From a bacterium (GTDB taxonomy: Bacteria > Spirochaetota > Leptospiria > Leptospirales > Leptonemataceae): a DNA stretch of 64,000 nt. A model generated the notes under the pieces. The model saw nothing but the letters and a program-made list of their open reading frames with translations, ran no database searches and had not been told where the DNA came from. Of this stretch, positions 57,655-64,000 are shown one piece after another. Each line of letters begins with the position of its first letter. The stretch's first letter is position 1. The position numbers and the translations under genes were made by a program. The stretch covers positions 62,001 to 126,000 of the forward strand of contig JANSYA010000007.1 of NCBI GenBank assembly GCA_024742665.1. The letters run 5' to 3'.

Positions 57655-60300
57655 ATGGCTGCTAAAAAAAAGACCCGCACCGGAAAAACCGCATCGGCTC
57701 CGAAGGACCCGCTTGATACGCCTTTCATGCGGCAATTTCTCGAAATCAAAAAACAGTACCCCGACTCAATTCTCTTTTTCCGCATGGGGGATTTCTACGA
57801 GCTGTTTCTCGAAGACGCTCAAATTGCGGCGCCGATCATGGACGTCGCGCTGACCAAACGCCAGAATGAAATCCCCATGGCGGGCGTTCCCTATCATAGT
57901 TCGGAAACCTACCTGGCCCGGTTGTTAGCGGCGGGCAAACGCGTTGCGATCGCCGAACAGGAAGCCGATCCCGAAAATCCCAAGCTGATGCGCCGCCGCG
58001 TGCGGCGTGTGATGACTCCCGCGACGCTGGTCGAAGAGTCGCTGCTCGAAGGAGCGGGCCACAACTATTTGATGAGCGTCGTGCCTGGCGATGATCGCAT
58101 TGGCCTGGCCTTCTGCGACGTCTCGACCGGGGATTTTTTCTGCCAGGAAGTGGAGCTGGATCGTCAGGACGACGGTGAAGGCGCGGCGGACGCTGCGCTG
58201 CGAACGATTTTACGTGACTATTATTTTAAGTACGCGCCCCGGGAAATTCTATGCCCGACCGAGTCTTTGAAGCGCGTGCGAGCGATCTTCGCGCACGTGG
58301 AGCAGGCCTGCGTTCCCATCGAAGATTGGAAGTCTTCGCCGACGGAAGGTCGCCGCCAGATCGAGCAGAAATTCAAAAGCAATCTAAAGGGCCTGGGTTT
58401 CTCGGAAGATGCGGCCTACGCTCTGGGCGCTGTCTCGCTGGTCATTCATTATGTGAGCTATAATTTTCCGGGTGACGACGTGCGTCTGTCTTCCCCGGTC
58501 TACCGCGAAGTGCGCAGTCGCTATATGCTGCTCGACGAACAAACGATTCGGAACCTGGACCTGTTGCATAACACTCAAGAAGGCGGCACGTCGCGTACTC
58601 TGTACGGCGTGCTTGATCGCTGCCATACTCCGGTCGGCAAACGATACTTACGCGAAGCTCTGCTCGCGCCGCTTCTGGATTCAGGCGAGATTCAGGAGCG
58701 ACTGGACCTGGTCGAGAACCTGGCCGGCGACCGCGGGCTGCGCGAGAGTCTGAGCGGCGAACTAAAGAAAGTATATGACCTTGAACGAGTGCTTTCGCGC
58801 ATGGCGACCGGCCGCGGCCAGCCCCGGGATTTCGGATCGCTGCGCGCAACGGTAGCTGCAGGCGGCGCGCTGCAGAAGCTATTTCAGGAACACGGTCGCG
58901 GCGGACTCAGTGCCGGAACGAAAAACGCAAAGGGCACAAAAAAGGCCGAGACCGCAAAGGATGCCGCGGCGTCCGGCGAGCTGATTTCGGTCGGAAAAGA
59001 GCTGCAGGATCTTGCGGCGCATATGCAGGCTACGGTCGTCGACGAACCGCCGGCCGTTTTGAATAACGCGCCGTTCGTGCGCGACGGCGTCGACGAGGAG
59101 CTGGACCGCGCCCGGGAAGCGTCGCAGCGGGGCAGTCGCTGGGTGGCGGAATTTGAAACCGCCGAGCGCGAAAAGACCGGCATCACCGCGCTGCGCGTAA
59201 AATATAATAAAATCCACGGCTACTTTATTGAAATCTCGAAGGGGCAGGCCGACCAGGCGCCCGCCGACTATCGCCGGCGACAAACCCTGGTCGGCTACGA
59301 ACGTTTTACCAGCGAACGTTTAGAGGAGCTGCAGACGACGCTGCTCGAAGCCGACGAAATCATCGCGCGAGTCGAGGGCCGTATCTTCCAGGATCTGTGC
59401 GCAATCTTTTTGGAGCAGGGCGATCGCATTAAAGAACTGATGCACTCCATCGCCCGCATCGACTTTTTGCTGAGCCTCGCCAGCCAGGCCGTGCGCCACG
59501 GCTGGACGCGTCCGATTCTCGACTCGGAAGGCGGTCTTTCAATCGAAGCGGGGCGCCATCCGGTCGTCGAAGAGTATCTGGATTCCGGCGAGCAGTTTAT
59601 TCCGAACGACGTGCACCTGGACGAACGCGAACGCAGCTTCGCCGTGATCACGGGACCGAATATGGCGGGTAAGTCGACCTATATTCGGCAGCTCGGTCTG
59701 ATTCAATTGCTCAGTCAGGTGGGCTCGTTCGTGCCGGCTCGTTCGGCGCGCCTGCCTGTCGCGGATCGGATCTTTACGAGAATCGGCGCCCAGGATAATT
59801 TAACCCGGGGCGAGTCGACTTTCTTTGTGGAGATGCTGGAAGCCGCGCGCATTTTGAATCAGTGCACCGAACGCAGTCTCGTAATCATGGACGAAGTCGG
59901 CCGGGGCACATCGACCTACGACGGCATCTCGCTTGCCTGGGCCATCGTGGAATATTTGAGCGATCCCGAGGGGCCGCGACCGCTGACGGTATTTGCCACG
60001 CACTATCACGAGTTGACGGCGCTTTCGGAACGCGAAGGCATCTTTAATCTGACGATGGACGTGCAGGAACGGGACGGACAGGTGATCTTTTTGCATCGCG
60101 TGCGCGAAGGCGCGGCGGATCGGTCGTACGGCATTCATGTGGCGCGGCTTGCCGGCCTGCCCGAGACGGTGCTTGCCAGGGCCGAACAAAAGCTCGCCGA
60201 ATTGGAACAGGATCTGGAGCGGGACCGCGAAGATACGCGGCGCAAGTCGAAGCACAGTCGCAAGGCCGGCGCGCGCGGCGAACAGACGATGCTGTTTTAA
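57655..60300 (+). CDS. mutS: DNA mismatch repair protein MutS
   Basis: MutS recognises mismatches and recruits MutL. From ATG 57655 the product is 881 residues. It shows the mismatch-binding FFRMGDFYELF region near residue 42, PMAGVPYHS, the lever and clamp domains, and ATPase motifs GPNMAGKSTYIRQ, a TRGESTFFVEM signature, IMDEVGRGTSTYDG and THYHELTAL. Lengths and order fit bacterial MutS1. A short Lys/Ala-rich stretch in the lever region (about residues 420-445, GTKNAKGTKKAETAKDAAAS) is unusual and looks like a flexible insertion. No mutL is in the window. Confidence 0.97.
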   Translation: MAAKKKTRTGKTASAPKDPLDTPFMRQFLEIKKQYPDSILFFRMGDFYELFLEDAQIAAPIMDVALTKRQNEIPMAGVPYHSSETYLARLLAAGKRVAIAEQEADPENPKLMRRRVRRVMTPATLVEESLLEGAGHNYLMSVVPGDDRIGLAFCDVSTGDFFCQEVELDRQDDGEGAADAALRTILRDYYFKYAPREILCPTESLKRVRAIFAHVEQACVPIEDWKSSPTEGRRQIEQKFKSNLKGLGFSEDAAYALGAVSLVIHYVSYNFPGDDVRLSSPVYREVRSRYMLLDEQTIRNLDLLHNTQEGGTSRTLYGVLDRCHTPVGKRYLREALLAPLLDSGEIQERLDLVENLAGDRGLRESLSGELKKVYDLERVLSRMATGRGQPRDFGSLRATVAAGGALQKLFQEHGRGGLSAGTKNAKGTKKAETAKDAAASGELISVGKELQDLAAHMQATVVDEPPAVLNNAPFVRDGVDEELDRAREASQRGSRWVAEFETAEREKTGITALRVKYNKIHGYFIEISKGQADQAPADYRRRQTLVGYERFTSERLEELQTTLLEADEIIARVEGRIFQDLCAIFLEQGDRIKELMHSIARIDFLLSLASQAVRHGWTRPILDSEGGLSIEAGRHPVVEEYLDSGEQFIPNDVHLDERERSFAVITGPNMAGKSTYIRQLGLIQLLSQVGSFVPARSARLPVADRIFTRIGAQDNLTRGESTFFVEMLEAARILNQCTERSLVIMDEVGRGTSTYDGISLAWAIVEYLSDPEGPRPLTVFATHYHELTALSEREGIFNLTMDVQERDGQVIFLHRVREGAADRSYGIHVARLAGLPETVLARAEQKLAELEQDLERDREDTRRKSKHSRKAGARGEQTMLF

Positions 60301-60356
60301 GAGCGAAGCCCGCTCAGTCGGGATTCACTCGCTTTGATTCACTCGCGTTCAGTCGT

Positions 60357-61514
60357 TCAGTCGTAGGCGCAGTACAGGCGCGTCCGGCCGTCGGCCACGC
60401 GATAGACGCAGTATTCTTCTGTAATCTCTTCGGCGTGATACATCGCCCGCCCGTCGCGCCGCAGAAACAGGGGGCAGAAATCCTGATCGCGCTCTCCGCT
60501 GACCTGCATGCCGCCGAGATAGACATCGCGCGGCCCCTGGGACGAATAGCCGCAGCCCGCGGCGAAAACATCCGCCGCCCCACTCCAGCTCAGTTCGGTG
60601 CGTTGCATCAGCAGCAGTTCGTAAAATAGATTTTCGCTCAGGCGCAGGCGAAAATCCGACGCGAGTCTCGCGTTCGCGGTCTCCAATCCCGGCACGCTCG
60701 ATTGCATGAAACCCGGAGCGATTTTCGCCCGAGCCAGCGCCGCCTGCAATTTGCGTGCGGCCGCGGCTTCGCGCTGTTGCTTCGACGAAACCCACACGAT
60801 GCGCAGCTCTTCCGGCAGGAGCCGCGCGGCGGCCACGATCTCCGTACGATCCCGTCGCGCGTCGCCTGGACGCAGCACAATCAGAGTCGTGACGCTGCGC
60901 GGGGCGCCGGCCAGAAATTCCAGTCCCGCCCGGAGCCTGCGACCGTGCAAAATTAAAACGCGTTTGCGGTAGCCCGGCCGGGCGGTCGCGAGCTCCAGGA
61001 AATCGCGCAGGCGATCGTCGTCGAGTTCCCCGGTTGTGACGGACCGTGAATCGGATTCCGAGACCGTTTCGCCTGGCGAGTCTGCGGTCTGCGAGGGCGC
61101 GAGGGTTTCCGGCGCCGGGCGATGACTCAATAGATCGAATCCGCCTTTTCGTAGCTGCGCCGTCGCGGTCTGCAGTTCCGCCGCGCCGTCCGCGCCGTTG
61201 CCGACGTAAATGATCAGGTGATCGATGCCGGCCTGCCGCTGCGTGACGAACGCCAGTCCGTCGGAATTGCGCAATGAATACCACTCGGATTCGCCGGGCG
61301 CTTTTTCAGTATCCGTTTCGTCTGCGCCGGGCCTTTGATCCGGATCGGCCGTTGGGGAATTTTCAGTATTCGCGAACGGGAGCCAGGTAGCGAAGCCCGG
61401 CACAAGGATTCGAGTCGCCAGGATTAAAAGAACAATCGCAACGATCACGACGATCGCGGCGACGATCGAGAACGGGAACCAGGTCGAGATCGGAGTGCGC
61501 GAATTCTTGCTCAC
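60357..61514 (-). CDS. Single-helix anchored protein of unknown function
   Basis: The 385-residue protein has an N-terminal membrane helix (about residues 12-36, FSIVAAIVVIVAIVLLILATR). After it comes an extracytoplasmic part with a disordered Asp/Thr/Pro-rich linker (50-75), an alpha/beta domain (DHLIIYVGNG and RKRVLILHGRRLRAGLEFLAG, VTTLIVLRPGD) and a C-terminal segment with six cysteines near 335-385. No family was recognised. It shares the strand and sits four bases from the GAF-SpoIIE gene, so it may act in the same signalling path. Confidence 0.65.
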   Translation of the reverse strand: MSKNSRTPISTWFPFSIVAAIVVIVAIVLLILATRILVPGFATWLPFANTENSPTADPDQRPGADETDTEKAPGESEWYSLRNSDGLAFVTQRQAGIDHLIIYVGNGADGAAELQTATAQLRKGGFDLLSHRPAPETLAPSQTADSPGETVSESDSRSVTTGELDDDRLRDFLELATARPGYRKRVLILHGRRLRAGLEFLAGAPRSVTTLIVLRPGDARRDRTEIVAAARLLPEELRIVWVSSKQQREAAAARKLQAALARAKIAPGFMQSSVPGLETANARLASDFRLRLSENLFYELLLMQRTELSWSGAADVFAAGCGYSSQGPRDVYLGGMQVSGERDQDFCPLFLRRDGRAMYHAEEITEEYCVYRVADGRTRLYCAYD

Positions 61515-61518
61515 GACA

Positions 61519-62880
61519 TCAGCCCGGCAGGCGGCGGATCAAATTGATAGTCATATCGTCGGGCAGGGGGACCTCGTCGCGAAAGCGATCGACGTCATGT
61601 TTTAGCCGTTCGTGAATCGTGGCCAGAGACTCGCTGCGAAACTCCTGCACGAACTTCGCCATGCGATCTTCGCCGTACAGCTCTTCGCTTTCGTCATGCA
61701 CTTCGCTGAAACCGTCGGAGAAAGCCAGCAGGATATCTCCGGGGTACATTTCGATTTCGCCTTTCGTGAACGGCACTTCGATCAGGCCCAGCACGGGGCC
61801 GGTGCGGCGCAGCTCTTCGATTTCGCCGTTTGCGCGAATGATATAGGGCGGCGGGTGTCCTGCTACGACGTACTCCAGACGATTCTGGCCGGGCGTGATC
61901 CGCACGGCGAAGACCGTTATAAATTTTCCCGTTACTAAAGTTTCGGTCAGATGCGCGTTGAGTTTATCGAAACTGACTTCGATCGGATCTTCGAGCTGCA
62001 CGAGCAACTGGTAGCCGGTGTGAAAATCCGAAACGATCAGCGAAGCCGGCAGGCCTTTGCCGGAAACATCCGCCAGCACTACATCGCAGGTATCGTCCGG
62101 TCGCTCTACAAAGCTATAGTAGTCGCCGCCGACCTGCTGGGCCGGAACGGAAGCGCCATATAGTTCGAAGCCGGGGAGATCGGGCACGCGGCGGGGAAAG
62201 AGATTCGCCTGAATCTCCGCGCAGACCTGCATCTCCAGATCGAAAGCGCGCTGCTGTAATTTTAACTGGTGCATCTTCGCGTTCTGAATCGCGAGAGCCG
62301 CCTGCCGCGCGAAACCTTCGACCAGCGGTTCGTCTTCGGCGGTGAAAGCGGAGCCCTGACCGAGCTCCGAGCGGCGGTTCATGATTTGCAGAGTGCCGAT
62401 GATCTTGTCTTCGACGATCAGCGGCGTGCACAGATAGCTGCTGGTAGTCTGCCCGAGGGCCCGGTCGATTTCCTGATAAAAACGCGAGTCCTCGTGAATG
62501 TCGGCGATGCGTTCGGTCTTGCCGCTGATGGCGACCGTGCCGGCGACGCCCTGGCCCAGGGGTACCGCAAGCTTTTTGAGTTTGTCGAAATTCGGATCGT
62601 TGGATTCCAGAAATTCGAGCTCGGTGCCATCGTTGTTGATCAGAGCGATCGAAGCGATCGAGGCCGACATGAGATCGCACGCGGTCGTCAGGGTATTGCC
62701 CAGCACGGTGTCGAGTTCCAGCGAAGAATTCAGGAGCGCGAAGCTGTCGAGCAGGGCCCGCAATCGGCGGTTTTCCTGCAGCGCCGCTTCGCCGGTCAGG
62801 GGAGGATCGCCCGCGCTTTTGCTCGAAGCCTGGAATGAGGGAGCTGCGCCCTGTGCCGCTGGTTTTTCGCTGCCGCTCAT
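61519..62880 (-). CDS. GAF-SpoIIE (RsbU-like) serine phosphatase
   Basis: This 453-residue protein has a GAF domain (about 45-205, ALLNSSLELDTVLGNTL, then DKIIGTLQIMNR), a linking coiled coil, and a PP2C/SpoIIE phosphatase (about 235-450). The phosphatase shows QANLFPR, GGDYYSF, LADVSGKGLPASL and FSDGFSEVHD with acidic metal ligands. It is cytosolic. RsbU-type enzymes dephosphorylate STAS proteins to release a sigma factor; the STAS protein at 33202 is a candidate partner only by inference. It overlaps the upstream phosphatase gene by four bases (62877-62880). Confidence 0.92.
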   Translation of the reverse strand: MSGSEKPAAQGAAPSFQASSKSAGDPPLTGEAALQENRRLRALLDSFALLNSSLELDTVLGNTLTTACDLMSASIASIALINNDGTELEFLESNDPNFDKLKKLAVPLGQGVAGTVAISGKTERIADIHEDSRFYQEIDRALGQTTSSYLCTPLIVEDKIIGTLQIMNRRSELGQGSAFTAEDEPLVEGFARQAALAIQNAKMHQLKLQQRAFDLEMQVCAEIQANLFPRRVPDLPGFELYGASVPAQQVGGDYYSFVERPDDTCDVVLADVSGKGLPASLIVSDFHTGYQLLVQLEDPIEVSFDKLNAHLTETLVTGKFITVFAVRITPGQNRLEYVVAGHPPPYIIRANGEIEELRRTGPVLGLIEVPFTKGEIEMYPGDILLAFSDGFSEVHDESEELYGEDRMAKFVQEFRSESLATIHERLKHDVDRFRDEVPLPDDMTINLIRRLPG

Positions 62881-63599
62881 TTCGAATTATCCTGCTTGCG
62901 AAGAGAGGGCGGGACATAATAGGTCCGCGCCGCCTGGATTTGAATCAGCTCTTGCGTTTCCAGAACGTAGGCTGACAGACTGCGTCCGTAGACGCAACCC
63001 GAATCCAGGCCGAAAGTGTTTTCCCGGAGATTCAATCCCTTCCGGGCCCAGTGTCCGTAAAAAACCGGCCGGCTGTCAGTATAAAAATCGTACCACGGCG
63101 GGTTATTGGAATCGCTCAGGCGCTCTCCTGAGCCGTCCCAGGTGCGGATATTCAGCAGGATTCCGGGGCGGGTGTCGGCGGGTGCGACTCCGGGCTGGAC
63201 GCCTGCGTGAACCGCCAGGAACTTCGGATCTTCAATATAGAGCGGCCGCCGCGCCATCCACTCGCAGAGTTCCGGCCCGATCGCCCGGGCCAGCTCCCGG
63301 TGCGCGGGGCTGCCGTCCGGATCGCTGATGAATTCGTGATCATGATTTCCCATCAGGCACTCGAAGCCGCGCTCCGCGACGAAGCGCACGACCCCGGCGG
63401 AATCGGGTCCGCGATTGATCAAATCTCCCAGCAGAATCACGCGATCATCAGCGGTTGGGGCCAGGCGTTCGATCATCGCTTCCAGTTCCGGCAGGCAGCC
63501 GTGCACGTCGCCGATGAAGATGGTGCGGCCGGCGCTGCGGAATTTTCGCGCGTTCGAATCGCGGTCGCTTCGGAACCAGGATTTGATTCGTTCAAACAT
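62877..63599 (-). CDS. PPP-family metallophosphatase (ApaH/PrpA-like)
   Basis: The 240-residue protein has the PPP motifs GDVHGC, GDLINRGPDS, GNHDHE, VHAG and YGHW, for a dinuclear metal site. Bacterial members dephosphorylate phosphoproteins or split dinucleoside polyphosphates such as Ap4A; this one could be either. It is followed by a 4-base overlap with the GAF-SpoIIE gene, so two different classes of phosphatase are made from one transcript. Confidence 0.88.
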   Translation of the reverse strand: MFERIKSWFRSDRDSNARKFRSAGRTIFIGDVHGCLPELEAMIERLAPTADDRVILLGDLINRGPDSAGVVRFVAERGFECLMGNHDHEFISDPDGSPAHRELARAIGPELCEWMARRPLYIEDPKFLAVHAGVQPGVAPADTRPGILLNIRTWDGSGERLSDSNNPPWYDFYTDSRPVFYGHWARKGLNLRENTFGLDSGCVYGRSLSAYVLETQELIQIQAARTYYVPPSLRKQDNSK

Positions 63600-63644
63600 A
63601 TGAGATCCACATGAATTGATGACAGATGAAAGAAAGGGGGTGCC

Positions 63645-64000
63645 CTATACCCAGTCGACAGGCTGGCGCAGAACTTTAAGGACTTCGTCCTCCGGCGAGC
63701 CAGGTTCCGGCTGAAAATTATAGTGCCAGGCGACCAGGGGCGGCAGGCTCATCAGAATCGATTCGATGCGTCCGCCGGTGCGCAGGCCGAAGGTCGTGCC
63801 CCGGTCGTAGATTAAGTTGAACTCCACGTAGCGTCCGCGCTTCCACAGCTGAAAGTCGCGCTGTTTTTGAGAATACGATTGGGCGGCGCGCTTTTGAATC
63901 AGCGGAACATAGGCGTCGATGAAGGCCGCACCGGCGTCGGCGCTGAAGGCCAGAGTCTCCGGCAGATTCTGGTCGCGATAATCGTAGAAGATGCCGCCGA
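63645..64000 (-). CDS. hemF: Coproporphyrinogen III oxidase (C-terminal part)
   Basis: HemF is the oxygen-dependent enzyme that converts coproporphyrinogen III to protoporphyrinogen IX in haem synthesis. The reading frame is open to the window edge and ends in TAG at 63645, giving about 117 C-terminal residues. The motifs GRYVEFNLIYDRGTTFGL and GGRIESILMSLPP with the final DEVLKVLRQPVDWV are unmistakable. The N-terminal part lies beyond base 64000. Its presence implies haem synthesis in oxygen. Confidence 0.95.
   Translation of the reverse strand, partial: GGIFYDYRDQNLPETLAFSADAGAAFIDAYVPLIQKRAAQSYSQKQRDFQLWKRGRYVEFNLIYDRGTTFGLRTGGRIESILMSLPPLVAWHYNFQPEPGSPEDEVLKVLRQPVDWV

Noticed and set aside
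60301..60315. GAGCG-AAGCC-CGCTC hairpin after mutS as a terminator.
   Set aside because: The stem is only five pairs and no U-run follows.

Overview
The window looks like a chromosomal segment of a GC-rich member of the Leptospirales (spirochaetes). Four things point there: a DUF1564-like gene (a family I know only from Leptospira and relatives); many lipoproteins with loose spirochaete-type lipoboxes; several SpoIIE-phosphatase/STAS regulators; and a dispersed palindrome (consensus GTGTAGGAACTCYTACAC) close to palindromes I remember as abundant in Leptospira. Genus and species cannot be fixed from the sequence alone. No rRNA, tRNA, CRISPR array, transposase or prophage was seen. RNase P RNA is present.

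Layout. 0-8 kb: MgtC/SapB (cut by the window start), a membrane AraC regulator, a class III adenylate cyclase, a divergent nitroreductase-like protein and a 1060-residue 7TM-sensor/HAMP/SpoIIE/TPR phosphatase. 8-18.4 kb: a visibly AT-richer, palindrome-rich stretch with hisF-hisE, a DUF4189-like protein, the DUF1564-like gene, a membrane sulfatase, a three-domain isochorismatase-like/kinase-like/phosphatase fusion, a class C serine hydrolase and an LpxL-like acyltransferase. 18.4-26.4 kb: a minus-strand nitrogen block made of PII, an FN3-like membrane protein, a sodium:solute symporter, an unlisted 44-residue membrane peptide, a divergent carbamoyltransferase, an M20 amidohydrolase, an intact isochorismatase-type amidase and AsnB. 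Several of its genes are coupled by 4-base overlaps. 26.4-29.4 kb: a paralogue of the 1060-residue phosphatase with its own terminator.

29.5-46.8 kb: DUF72, an alkyltransferase-like protein, an LpxR-type lipid A deacylase with a seven-repeat insertion, rnpB, a STAS protein, purT with a DUF374 acyltransferase, a methyltransferase-tetR pair with a perfect palindrome upstream, a lipoprotein, an 870-residue orphan behind a degenerate HD-GYP protein, crotonyl-CoA carboxylase/reductase, an MsbA-like exporter and a receiver protein. 46.9-64 kb: lipoproteins, an M48 protease, a dNTPase, CrcB, LeuB, CheY-like, SspB-like, PgeF, TrpF (interrupted in frame by three palindromes), MutS, a GAF-SpoIIE phosphatase, a PPP phosphatase and the end of HemF.

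Themes. Outer-membrane lipid handling (LpxL-like, LpxR-like, MsbA-like, sulfatase, DUF374), phosphatase-based signalling (three SpoIIE proteins, STAS, receivers, cyclase, HD-GYP) and nitrogen salvage dominate. The best candidates for something undescribed are: the fusion protein at 12862-15237, whose hydrolase triad is replaced at all three positions; the ureide-type nitrogen operon with a transcarbamoylase lacking the aspartate-binding motifs; the palindromes that have become protein sequence in trpF; and the repeat-bearing LpxR.
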